Positions 7,734 to 16,517 are shown, counted from the stretch's first letter. The stretch is DNA of 31,965 bases from Pseudomonadota bacterium (GCA_023432855.1 JAEZEZ010000071.1:1-31965); one strand, 5' to 3'. Notes: generated by a model from the letters alone, not told the origin. Program-made: numbers and translations.

Positions 7734-9077
7734 ATGAAAAAGTTCACGCTTGCCCTCCTCGCCGCCACTGCGCTCGCGGGCACGGCGGCGCCCGCGCTGG
7801 CCCAGCAGGGCTGGCAGAGCATCAACGAACGCCAGGCCCGGCTCGACCAGCGCATCGACGCCGGCGTCCGCAACGGCCGCCTGACCCAGGCCGAAGCCCG
7901 CACCCTGCGCAACGAGTTCCGCGATCTGCAGCGGCTGGAGGCCCAGTACCGCGCCTCCGTCGGCGGCCTCAGCTTCGCCGAACGCGCCGACCTCGACCGC
8001 CGCTTCGACGCGCTGAGCCGCCGCATCCGCGACGAGCGCAACGACGGCCAGGACCGCGGCGATCGCGGGTGGCAGAGCATCAACCAGCGCCAGGCCCAGC
8101 TGGAACAGCGTATCGAGGCGGGCATCCGCAACGGATCGCTGACCCGGGCCGAGGCCGTGCGCCTGCGGGCCGAATTCCGCCAGATCTCGCAGCTGGAGGC
8201 TTCCTACCGCCGCTCCGGCAACGGCCTGACCCAGGCCGAGCGGGCCGATCTCGACCGTCGCTTCGACGCCCTGGAGCGCAAGATCCGGCGCGACCGCAAC
8301 GACGGCCAGGACCGCGGCTGGCAGAACATCAACCAGCGCCAGGCCGAGCTGGACCGCCGTATCGACGCCGGCGTCAGCAACGGTTCGCTCACCCGGGCCG
8401 AGGCCGTCCGCCTGCGGGCCGAGTTCCGCGAGATCTCCCAGCTGGAGGCCTCGTACCGCCGCTCCGGCAACGGCCTGACCCAGGCCGAGCGCGCCGACCT
8501 CGACCGTCGCTTCGACGCCCTGGAGCGCAAGATCCGGCGCGACCGCAACGACGGCCAGGACCGCGGCTGGCAGAACATCAACCGGCGCCAGGCCGAGCTG
8601 GACCGCCGTATCGACGCCGGCGTCAGCAACGGTTCGCTCACCCGGGCCGAAGCGGTGCGCCTGCGGGCCGAGTTCCGCGAGATCGCCCAGCTTGAGGCGG
8701 CCTATCGGCGCTCCGGCAACGGCCTGACCCAGGCCGAGCGCGCCGATCTCGACCGTCGCTTCGACGCACTGGAGCGCAAGATCCGGCGCGACCGCAACGA
8801 CGGCCAGGATCGCGGCGACCGCTGGCAGGGCATCAACGCTCGCCAGGCCGAACTGGACCGCCGCATCGACGCCGGCGTCCGGGCCCGGCAACTGAGCGCC
8901 GCCGAGGCCGCCAGCCTGCGCGCCGAGTTCCGGCAGATCGCCGCGCTCGAAGCCACCTACCGGCGCTCCGGCAACACCCTGACCCGGGCCGAGCGCCAGG
9001 ACCTGGACAACCGGTTCGACCGCCTGGCGGCCCGGATCCGGTGGGAGCGTTCGGACTGGCAGCGCCGCTACTGGTAA
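7734..9077 (+). CDS. Exported protein with five tandem helical repeats
   Basis: 447 residues; family not recognised. A signal peptide (1-24, ending ALAQ) is followed by five repeats starting at Trp27, Trp113, Trp196, Trp279 and Trp364, separated by short DGQDRG linkers. The shared pattern is WQxIN-x-RQAxL, RIDAGV, NGxLTxAEA, LRAEFR, LEAxYRRSG, GLTxAERADLDRRFDAL, IR. The repeats have no cysteines and are extremely Arg/Asp/Glu rich, so long charged helices are likely. Repeats 3 and 4 differ at about 14 of 249 nt by eye. The ATG at 7734 is chosen over the in-frame ATG at 7668 because it has GGAG upstream and begins the signal peptide. A strong terminator follows. Possible roles are an envelope structural or adaptor protein; this is inference only. 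Confidence 0.87.
   Translation: MKKFTLALLAATALAGTAAPALAQQGWQSINERQARLDQRIDAGVRNGRLTQAEARTLRNEFRDLQRLEAQYRASVGGLSFAERADLDRRFDALSRRIRDERNDGQDRGDRGWQSINQRQAQLEQRIEAGIRNGSLTRAEAVRLRAEFRQISQLEASYRRSGNGLTQAERADLDRRFDALERKIRRDRNDGQDRGWQNINQRQAELDRRIDAGVSNGSLTRAEAVRLRAEFREISQLEASYRRSGNGLTQAERADLDRRFDALERKIRRDRNDGQDRGWQNINRRQAELDRRIDAGVSNGSLTRAEAVRLRAEFREIAQLEAAYRRSGNGLTQAERADLDRRFDALERKIRRDRNDGQDRGDRWQGINARQAELDRRIDAGVRARQLSAAEAASLRAEFRQIAALEATYRRSGNTLTRAERQDLDNRFDRLAARIRWERSDWQRRYW
7812..9074 (+). repeat. Five tandem ~250-nt coding repeats
   Basis: Units start at 7812, 8070, 8319, 8568 and 8823. Units 2-4 are close copies, with units 3 and 4 about 94% identical by eye count; units 1 and 5 are more diverged. 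This fits internal units having expanded by unequal exchange. Confidence 0.85.
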
Positions 9078-9100
9078 GCGCCAGCCCTGAAGGCAAGGAC

Positions 9101-9130
9101 GGCGCGGCTCGCGAGAGCCGCGCCGTTTTT
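9101..9130 (+). terminator. Rho-independent terminator of the five-repeat gene
   Basis: Perfect 10-bp stem GGCGCGGCTC / GAGCCGCGCC with a GCGA loop, followed by GTTTTT. It starts 23 nt after the stop codon. Confidence 0.9.
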
Positions 9131-9401
9131 CTTGCTCACGATTTCTTGAATTCAATCGTACCCTTGGCCTTTACTTGCACTCGATCCCTTGATTTTCAAG
9201 GGGACCGCGCAGGGCCGATGGCCCGCTAATCCCTTGTTCATATGCGGTTCATGCATCTGAACGCGGTGCGCCCGCATTGAACGTCCAGCGATCCGGCAAG
9301 CACACAACCTTGATGAACTCCGACTTCGTTCAAGGTTACGTCCTCACCGGATCGACGTGACAGTCGCCGACACTGGCGGCTCGAAACATAGGAGCAAGAC
9401 G
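9131..9401 (+). other. Structured intergenic leader of the single-repeat gene
   Basis: No gene is supported here. Besides the nested element at 9289-9354, it contains the 10-bp palindrome TTGAATTCAA (9146-9155), a hairpin CCCTTGA-TTT-TCAAGGG (9186-9202), a hairpin GGGCC-GAT-GGCCC (9212-9224), and a longer bulged stem pairing 9236-9247 with 9272-9282. Any promoter for the downstream gene must lie here; no clear -35/-10 pair stands out. Confidence 0.5.
9289..9354 (+). ncRNA. Nested double-stem RNA element upstream of the single-repeat gene
   Basis: The outer perfect 8-bp stem CGATCCGG/CCGGATCG (9289-9296, 9347-9354) encloses an inner perfect 8-bp stem AACCTTGA/TCAAGGTT (9306-9313, 9330-9337). 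The two are separated by a symmetric 9/9-nt internal loop and capped by a 16-nt loop. It ends 47 nt before the ATG at 9402. It could be a cis-acting leader element, a small RNA or a protein-binding site. I know of no named family it matches. Confidence 0.5.
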
Positions 9402-9845
9402 ATGAAGAATACGATCGCTTCCGTGCTCGCGGTTTCGGCCCTCGCAGCCGCCGCGCCGGCCTTCTCCCAGGTCTCTTTCGGGGTCATTTACGACTCCGAT
9501 CCCTACTACGACCCCTACGTCGCCACCTACGACGGCCGCTACGCCTATGACGACCGCTACGGCTACCGCGGCTACAGCCAGTGGCAGAACATCAACCAGC
9601 GTCAGCGCAACCTCGATCGCCGCATCGACATGGGCGTGCGCAACGGGACCCTGACCCGCGCCGAGGCCGTGCGCCTGCGCGCCGAGTTCCGCCAGCTGGC
9701 GCGCCTGGAGGCCCGCTATCGCCGCACCGGCAGCGGCCTGAACGGCTGGGAGCGCGCGGACCTCGACCGCCGCTTCGACCGGCTGAGCGCGCAGATCCGC
9801 TGGGAACGCCGCGACCAGCAGTATCGCGGTTACCGTCGCTGGTAA
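9402..9845 (+). CDS. Exported protein with one helical repeat after a Tyr/Asp-rich linker
   Basis: 147 residues. A signal peptide (about 1-23, ending AFSQ) is followed by a linker very rich in Tyr, Asp and Gly (about 28-60). One copy of the repeat seen in the two preceding genes follows, starting at Trp61 (WQNINQRQRNLDRRIDMGV) and ending in a basic aromatic tail (YRGYRRW). There are no cysteines. The ATG at 9402 is chosen over an in-frame upstream start because AGGAG precedes it with good spacing and the signal peptide begins there. It has its own leader and terminator, so it is probably transcribed separately from its two relatives. Function unknown. Confidence 0.85.
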   Translation: MKNTIASVLAVSALAAAAPAFSQVSFGVIYDSDPYYDPYVATYDGRYAYDDRYGYRGYSQWQNINQRQRNLDRRIDMGVRNGTLTRAEAVRLRAEFRQLARLEARYRRTGSGLNGWERADLDRRFDRLSAQIRWERRDQQYRGYRRW

Positions 9846-9867
9846 GGCGAACCGAACTCCGACGATG

Positions 9868-9896
9868 GCGCGGCTCCGCAAGGGGCCGCGCTTTTT
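9868..9896 (+). terminator. Rho-independent terminator of the single-repeat gene
   Basis: Ten-base-pair stem GCGCGGCTCC / GGGGCCGCGC (one G-T pair) with a GCAA loop, followed by TTTTT. There is no T run in the reverse direction, so it serves the plus strand only. Confidence 0.9.
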
Positions 9897-9900
9897 CGTG

Positions 9901-10713
9901 TCAGATGCGCAGGCGGCTGTCGACCGTGGTGACCGCCCCGCCGCGCAGCAGGATGCGGTCGCCCTTCATCTCCGTCTCGATTTCACCGCCCCGGCCGGGG
10001 AAAGCCTGCAGGAAGCGCACGGTCGGCCGGCCGAGCCGCTCGGCGAACAGCGGCCCCACGATGCAGTGGGCCGATCCGGTGGCCGGATCTTCCGCGATGC
10101 CCGAACCCGGCGCGAAGAAGCGGTCGACCACGTCGTAGTCCGCGCCCTGGTCGGCGGCCGCGGCGACCACCAGGTTGCCCCGTCCGCCCGTCGCCTCGCC
10201 GGCGATCCCGTGAATGGCGGCGATATCCGGCGAAAGGCCGCGCACCGAGGCCTCGTCCGGCAGCAGGGCGACGAGGTAGGCGCCGGCCCAGACCTCCTCC
10301 GGCTCGATCCCGAGCGCCTCGGTCAGGCCGTGGGGAACCTCGGTCCGCCGGGGCGGGTCGGCCGGGAAGTCCATCTCGTAGGCGCCGGCCGTACGGGTGA
10401 CGATCAGCGGGCCCGACCGGGTGTCGAAAGTCACCGGGCCCGCGGTGGCGCCGAGTTCCGCGATCAGCACATGCGCCGAGGCGAGCGTGGCGTGGCCGCA
10501 GAGCGGCACCTCCATGCCCGGCGTGAACCAGCGCAGGCCATAGCGGGCCGGGTCGCCGGTCTTCAGCAGGAAGGCGGTCTCGGCCTGGTTGTTCTCCCGG
10601 GCCAGCGCCTGCATCCAGTCGTCCTCGGGCCAGGCGTCCAACGGCTCCACCACGCAGGCGGGGTTGCCGCGGAAGGGGGCGGTGGCGAAGGCGTCGACGG
10701 TCCACTGGCGCAT
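9901..10713 (-). CDS. PhzF-family isomerase-like protein
   Basis: 270 residues with the two-lobed PhzF / diaminopimelate-epimerase-like fold signature. The N-terminus is typical (VDAFATAPFRGNPACVV), and the catalytic-type Glu45 is in NNQAETAFLL. Family motifs LRWFTPGMEVPLCGHATLA and EDPATGSAHC are present. Members isomerise small metabolites and only some make phenazines; no phenazine genes are present here, so the substrate is unknown. The ATG at 10713 gives the standard N-terminus, although the frame stays open further upstream. It starts only 24 nt from the divergent acetyltransferase gene, leaving little room for two separate promoters. Confidence 0.88.
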   Translation of the reverse strand: MRQWTVDAFATAPFRGNPACVVEPLDAWPEDDWMQALARENNQAETAFLLKTGDPARYGLRWFTPGMEVPLCGHATLASAHVLIAELGATAGPVTFDTRSGPLIVTRTAGAYEMDFPADPPRRTEVPHGLTEALGIEPEEVWAGAYLVALLPDEASVRGLSPDIAAIHGIAGEATGGRGNLVVAAAADQGADYDVVDRFFAPGSGIAEDPATGSAHCIVGPLFAERLGRPTVRFLQAFPGRGGEIETEMKGDRILLRGGAVTTVDSRLRI

Positions 10714-10737
10714 GGCGGGGAAGGCTCCTAGAGGGGA

Positions 10738-11208
10738 ATGGCGAAGGTAGGGGGTGAGGCGGTGAGTTTCGAGACGGCAGGCGACGGTTTCGTCATCAGC
10801 GACGATCCGGGACGGTTCGACCTTCTCCAGGCGCACCGCTGGATTTCGGAGCAGTCCTACTGGGCCGAAGGCATTCCCCTGGCCACCTTCGAAAAGGCGG
10901 TGCGCAACAGTCTCTGTTTCGGCGCCTACGCCGTCGGCGGGACGATGGCCGGCATGGGGCGGGTGGTGACAGACCGCGCGACCTTCGGCTGGCTGTGCGA
11001 CGTATTCGTGGACGAGGCCTGGCGCGGCCGGGGGCTGGGCAAGGCGCTGATGGCCTATGTAAAGGCGCACCCGGACCTGCAGGGCCTGCGCCGCCTGCAC
11101 CTGGCGACGGCGGACGCGCACGGCCTCTATGCGGCCTACGGCTTCGGCCCCCTGACGACGCCGGACCGGTGGATGGAGATCAAGGACCCGGACGTCTACC
11201 GGCGCTAG
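10738..11208 (+). CDS. GNAT-family N-acetyltransferase
   Basis: 156 residues, a single GNAT domain. Acetyl-CoA-binding motif A is visible as CDVFVDEAWRGRGLGKALM (RGRGLGK at 96-102), followed by the usual LHLATADAHGLYAAYGFGPL strand-helix segment near the C-terminus. The acceptor substrate cannot be read from the sequence. The ATG at 10738 has GAGGGG just upstream. Its TAG stop shares the four bases CTAG (11205-11208) with the convergent thiD stop. It is divergent from the phzF-like gene. Confidence 0.88.
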   Translation: MAKVGGEAVSFETAGDGFVISDDPGRFDLLQAHRWISEQSYWAEGIPLATFEKAVRNSLCFGAYAVGGTMAGMGRVVTDRATFGWLCDVFVDEAWRGRGLGKALMAYVKAHPDLQGLRRLHLATADAHGLYAAYGFGPLTTPDRWMEIKDPDVYRR

Positions 11209-12014
11209 GCGCGGTCGCGCAGGGGCCAGGCGTGGTCCAGCGGGCCGTGCCCGCGGCCGAGCCCGGGCGCGCGGCGCATGGCTTCCCCGACGTAAGCCCA
11301 GGCGCGCGCCACCGCCGCCTCCAGCCCCATGCCCTGGGCCAGGCCGGTGGCGCAGGCGCTGGCCAGTGTGCAGCCGGTGCCGTGGGTGGCGGAGGTGTCG
11401 AGCCTCGGCCCTTCCAGCAGGGTCTCGCCGCCGGGCGTCATCAGCAGGTCGCGCACGGTCTCGCCCGGCACGTGGCCGCCCTTCATCAGCACCGCCGCCG
11501 CCCCCAGTTCGAGCAGCCGTTCACCGGCGCGGCGCTGGCCGTCGAGGTCGGCGACCGTCAGCCCCGTCAGGGCCTCGGCCTCCGGCGCGTTGGGGGTCAG
11601 CAGGGCGGTGCGGGGGACCAGCAGATCGCGCACCGCCGCCACCGCCCGGTCCTCGAGCAGGGCGTGGCCGCCCTTGGCGATCATCACCGGATCGACCACC
11701 GCGGGGACGCCCCTGGCCGGGCCGTCGAGCAGCGCCGCCGCGAGCTCCACGATCTCCACCGTCGCCAGCATGCCGGTCTTGATGGCGTCGGCGCCGATGT
11801 CGGCCAGCACCACCCGGGCCTGGGCCTCGATCACGTCGAGCGGGATGGCGTGCACCCCATGGACGCCCAGGGTGTCCTGCACCGTCACGGCGGTGATCGC
11901 CGTGGCCGCATAGCCGCCGAGCGCCGTCACCGTCTTTATGTCCGCCTGGACGCCCGCGCCGCCGCCGGAATCCGACCCCGCGATGATGAGCACCCGGCCC
12001 TTGTTTTCAGCCAT
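11205..12014 (-). CDS. thiD: Hydroxymethylpyrimidine/phosphomethylpyrimidine kinase
   Basis: A 269-residue ribokinase-fold enzyme that phosphorylates HMP and HMP-P in thiamine synthesis. The substrate-loop signature IAGSDSGGGAGVQADIKT lies at about residues 11-28, with GMLATVEIV and VVDPVMIAKGGHALL in the middle. The anion-hole motif HGTGCTLASA is at 211-220. The ATG at 12014 is chosen; an in-frame ATG at 12026 adds four residues (MRRR), and neither has a good ribosome binding site. No other thiamine genes are adjacent. It converges on the acetyltransferase gene with overlapping stops. Confidence 0.93.
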   Translation of the reverse strand: MAENKGRVLIIAGSDSGGGAGVQADIKTVTALGGYAATAITAVTVQDTLGVHGVHAIPLDVIEAQARVVLADIGADAIKTGMLATVEIVELAAALLDGPARGVPAVVDPVMIAKGGHALLEDRAVAAVRDLLVPRTALLTPNAPEAEALTGLTVADLDGQRRAGERLLELGAAAVLMKGGHVPGETVRDLLMTPGGETLLEGPRLDTSATHGTGCTLASACATGLAQGMGLEAAVARAWAYVGEAMRRAPGLGRGHGPLDHAWPLRDRA

Positions 12015-12075
12015 GCGCCGACGCATAGCGGCCGCGGCGAAGGTCGGCTAGGGTCTCGCCGCCGGGAGGACATGC

Positions 12076-12432
12076 ATGCTGACGCTGAACTGGGAAAACG
12101 CCGCCGAACAGCTGGTCGGAACCACCGTGGTGGTGGAGATCCAGCACCAGGACGCGCAGGGAATCTTCATGCGCCACGACCACGCCTGGGGCGTGATCAC
12201 CTCGGCGGACCGCAAGAACGGCGTGCGCATCCAGGTGGCGGGCAAGACCTTCAACGGCAAGCTGATGGTGCTGCCGGCCGACTTGTCCAGCTTCACCAAG
12301 CCCCAGTCGGGGCTCTACCGCCTGAGCTCAACCGGCGAACAGGTCACCGACCCGCACTGGTTCACCACCTGGGTGGTCAAGGACGCCAAGGCGGTGCAGG
12401 CCCAGCGCGTGGTGCAGCGCCCGAAGAAGTAA
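12076..12432 (+). CDS. Small conserved-looking hypothetical protein
   Basis: 118 residues. I do not recognise a family. The sequence alternates beta-like and polar stretches (VGTTVVVEIQHQDAQGIF, GVRIQVAGKTFNGKLMVLPADL) with no signal peptide or membrane segment and a basic C-terminus (QRPKK), suggesting a small cytosolic beta-rich domain. The ATG at 12076 has GGAGG six nt upstream. Codon use matches the surroundings, with strong GC at third positions. It is divergent from thiD by 61 nt and sits 61 nt ahead of the ArsR-type regulator. Confidence 0.75.
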   Translation: MLTLNWENAAEQLVGTTVVVEIQHQDAQGIFMRHDHAWGVITSADRKNGVRIQVAGKTFNGKLMVLPADLSSFTKPQSGLYRLSSTGEQVTDPHWFTTWVVKDAKAVQAQRVVQRPKK

Positions 12433-12463
12433 GGCGCGGGCCGCGGCGATATATTTCGTTGCG

Positions 12464-12489
12464 GTTATATAACACCTGCGTTATGCATA
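12464..12489 (+). promoter_or_regulatory. Candidate operator/promoter of the ArsR-type regulator
   Basis: A perfect palindrome GTTATATAAC (12464-12473) and a second one TATGCATA (12482-12489) sit directly before the ATG at 12494, in the most AT-rich stretch of the neighbourhood. ArsR-type repressors usually bind such inverted repeats over their own promoter. Confidence 0.45.
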
Positions 12490-12493
12490 GCGC

Positions 12494-12799
12494 ATGACGC
12501 CCGCGTTCGAACTCCTGGCCGATCCGAACCGCCGCCTGATCCTCGACCAGCTGCGCGAGGGGGAGCGGTCGGCCGGCGCGCTGGGCGAGGCGCTGGCCAT
12601 CAGCCAGCCGGGAGTGTCGCGCCACCTGCGCCTGTTGCGCGAGGCCGGCCTCGTCAGCGTGCGCGGCGATGGCCAGCGGCGTCTCTACAGCCTGAAGCCC
12701 GAGCCCCTGGCCGAGATCGACGCCTGGCTCGCCCCCTATCGCCGCTTCTGGGCCGACCGGCTCGACGCCCTGGAGCGCCACCTGGACCGGGAGCAATGA
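12494..12799 (+). CDS. ArsR-family winged-helix transcriptional regulator
   Basis: 101 residues, one winged helix-turn-helix: LLADPNRRLILDQLREGE, then LGEALAISQPGVSRHLRLLREAGLV (recognition helix about 38-56) and the wing VRGDGQRRLYSL. The CxC metal site of classical arsenic/cadmium sensors is absent, so it is unlikely to sense metals that way. It is followed after 1 nt by an SRPBCC protein; this ArsR-SRPBCC pairing is common, and the regulator is presumed to control the pair. A palindromic AT-rich stretch precedes it. No strong ribosome binding site is visible before the ATG. Confidence 0.88.
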   Translation: MTPAFELLADPNRRLILDQLREGERSAGALGEALAISQPGVSRHLRLLREAGLVSVRGDGQRRLYSLKPEPLAEIDAWLAPYRRFWADRLDALERHLDREQ

Positions 12800-12800
12800 C

Positions 12801-13307
12801 ATGACCGACACGCTGGCCAACGCCGGAACCCTCTCGCGCCTGCCCTCGGGCGAGGTGGAGCTGCGCTTCGAGCGCCGCCTCGCCCATCCGCTGGAGAAGG
12901 TCTGGGCGGCCATCTCCATCCCCGAGCGCATCGGCGACTGGTTCTGCGAGATGAACTTCGAGGCCCGGCCCGGAGCGACCATCGACCAGACCTTCCACCA
13001 TGCGGGCGGGCTGAAGGCCACGGGCGAGGTGCTGCGCTTCGAGCCGCCGCACCTCTTCGAATGGCTGTGGCGCGGCGGCGAGAACGAGCGCGACTCGGTG
13101 GTGACCTGGCGGCTGGAGCCCGACGGCGACGGCACGCGCATCATCCTCACCCACCGCACGCCCGACGCCCACGAGGCGAAGAACTACGGCCACGGCTGGC
13201 ACGTGCACCTCGACGGGCTGGAGAAGGCGCTGGTCGGCGGCCGGTTCGAGTACCCGCCGGCCAACAACGACGCGGTCACCGCCCACTACAATCGCGCGTT
13301 CGGCTAG
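12801..13307 (+). CDS. SRPBCC (AHSA1-like) domain protein
   Basis: 168 residues with the START/AHSA1-like helix-grip fold. It opens with VELRFERRLAHPLEKVWAAISIPERIGDWFCE, typical of activator-of-Hsp90-like small-molecule-binding proteins. Later strands include GEVLRFEPPHLFEWLWRG and TRIILTHRTP, then the closing helix GWHVHLDGLEKAL. The likely role is binding a hydrophobic ligand; the ligand is unknown. It starts 1 nt after the regulator stop and is surely co-transcribed with it. Its TAG stop shares CTAG (13304-13307) with the convergent folP stop. Confidence 0.85.
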   Translation: MTDTLANAGTLSRLPSGEVELRFERRLAHPLEKVWAAISIPERIGDWFCEMNFEARPGATIDQTFHHAGGLKATGEVLRFEPPHLFEWLWRGGENERDSVVTWRLEPDGDGTRIILTHRTPDAHEAKNYGHGWHVHLDGLEKALVGGRFEYPPANNDAVTAHYNRAFG

Positions 13308-14113
13308 GCGTCTTCCACCGCAGCCCACAACCTCACGGCCTGGGCGGTCTCGCGCACGTCGTGCACGCGCAGCACCGCCGCGCCCTTCGCGGCGCCGTAG
13401 AGTGCGAGCGCCAGGGAGCCGCCGAGGCGGTCGCCCGCCTCCGTCGCCGTGGGGTCGACGGTCTGGATGGTGCGCTTGCGGCTGACGCCCAGCAGCACGG
13501 GGAAGCCGAGATCCACGATCCGGTCGAGATGGCGGATGAGGGCCAGGTTGTGCTGCGCCGTCTTGCCGAAGCCTATGCCGGGGTCGAGCATGATCTTCTC
13601 CCGCGCCACGCCGGCGGCCAGGGCGGCCTCGGCCCGGGCGGCGAGGTAGGCCCTCACCTCCTCCACCACGTCGTCGTAGGTCGGGTTCTGCTGCATGGTG
13701 CGCGGCTCGCCCTGCATGTGCATGAGCACGAGCTCGCAGCCGAGGTCCGCCGCCGTGGAGAGGCTGTCGGGGGCGGCGGTCAGGGCCGTGACGTCGTTCC
13801 AGATGCTCGCGCCCGCTGTCACCGCCGCCCGGGCGACGGCGGGCTTCAGCGTGTCCACCGAGATCGGCCCGTCCCAGCGGGCGCGAATGGCCTCGATCAC
13901 CGGGACGACCCGGGCGATCTCGTCAGCCTCGGAGACCGGCTCGGCTCCGGGGCGGGTGCTCTCGCCGCCCACGTCGAGGATGTCGGCGCCCTGCTCCACC
14001 AGCGCCAGCGCGTGGGCGACGGCGGCGGTCGGATCGAAGAACCGCCCCCCGTCGGAGAAGCTGTCCGGGGTGACGTTGACGATGCCCATGATGCGGGGCC
14101 TTGATCGCGACAT
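13304..14113 (-). CDS. folP: Dihydropteroate synthase
   Basis: A 269-residue TIM-barrel enzyme condensing p-aminobenzoate with the pterin diphosphate in folate synthesis (the sulfonamide target). Motifs are IMGIVNVTPDSFSDGGRF at the N-terminus, DILDVGGESTRPGA (about 45-57), a late DPGIGFGK, and the pABA-site SRKRTIQ near the C-terminus. Two starts are possible: ATG 14113 (MSRSRPRIMG) or ATG 14089 (MGIVNV). The first is listed because several residues usually precede the first strand, but it overlaps the start codon of the divergent DUF5063 gene; neither has a clear ribosome binding site. A third ATG at 14287 is far too long for the family. Confidence 0.93.
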   Translation of the reverse strand: MSRSRPRIMGIVNVTPDSFSDGGRFFDPTAAVAHALALVEQGADILDVGGESTRPGAEPVSEADEIARVVPVIEAIRARWDGPISVDTLKPAVARAAVTAGASIWNDVTALTAAPDSLSTAADLGCELVLMHMQGEPRTMQQNPTYDDVVEEVRAYLAARAEAALAAGVAREKIMLDPGIGFGKTAQHNLALIRHLDRIVDLGFPVLLGVSRKRTIQTVDPTATEAGDRLGGSLALALYGAAKGAAVLRVHDVRETAQAVRLWAAVEDA

Positions 14114-14540
14114 GGGTGAACCCGAGTGGATAGTTGCGTCTCGCGCGTTTCTGGCCTGTCTCGCCGCAGAAGGCGAGGGAGACGAGCGCGAACTTGCCGA
14201 GGCGCTGGACAGGCTGCTGCGCGCTGCCGTCCCAATGACACTGACCGACACCGACCAGGAGTCGCCGGAAGCAGACGCGCTCGCCATCTACACGCGGTGG
14301 TCGGGACACGCCCGACGCAGGTTCCCCGCCATCTCCGATGCCGACCTGAGTCCTGGCGGGAGGTGGGGCAGCGACGATCTCGGCGACATCGCGACTGACC
14401 TGGAGCGGGTCATCAGCGCATGGGAGGCCGGTCTGCGGGAAGCGGCCGCCTGGGAGTTTCGATGGGGATTCGAGGAGCATTGGGGACCCCACCACGCGAC
14501 GCCCCTTTTGCGCTTCCTTCGCGAGCGATCGGCCGCCTAA
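14112..14540 (+). CDS. DUF5063-family protein
   Basis: 142 residues, cytosolic, all-helical. The C-terminal half reads DDLGDIATDLERVISAWEAG, then AAWEFRWGFEEHWGPHHATPLLRFL, which matches my memory of DUF5063: a charged helix, then W-x-W/F-R-F/W-G-F-E-x-H-W-G-x-H. Function is unknown. The ATG at 14112 lies inside the CATG that also carries the first folP start, so the two divergent genes have no intergenic space if both starts are right. No ribosome binding site is seen. It is followed by a bidirectional terminator shared with ftsH. Confidence 0.7.
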   Translation: MGEPEWIVASRAFLACLAAEGEGDERELAEALDRLLRAAVPMTLTDTDQESPEADALAIYTRWSGHARRRFPAISDADLSPGGRWGSDDLGDIATDLERVISAWEAGLREAAAWEFRWGFEEHWGPHHATPLLRFLRERSAA

Positions 14541-14551
14541 GCCCAAGAAGA

Positions 14552-14577
14552 AAGGGCGGCCCCTTCGGACCGCCCTT
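14552..14577. terminator. Bidirectional terminator between the DUF5063 gene and ftsH
   Basis: Stem AAGGGCGG / CCGCCCTT (14552-14559, 14570-14577) with a 10-nt loop between the two convergent stops. The minus-strand side is followed by TTTCTTCTT and looks the stronger direction. Confidence 0.75.
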
Positions 14578-14585
14578 CTGTTTCG

Positions 14586-16513
<1,928 letters not shown>

Positions 16514-16517
<4 letters not shown>

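Noticed and set aside
7812..9074. CRISPR array or satellite DNA
   Set aside because: The repeats are in frame, ~250 nt long, contiguous and code for conserved protein units.
9901..10713. Phenazine biosynthesis gene cluster
   Set aside because: Only a PhzF-like isomerase is present, with no other phz genes; the family is widespread outside phenazine producers.
12494..12799. Arsenic or metal resistance locus
   Set aside because: The regulator lacks the CxC metal site and its partner is an SRPBCC protein, not a transporter or reductase.
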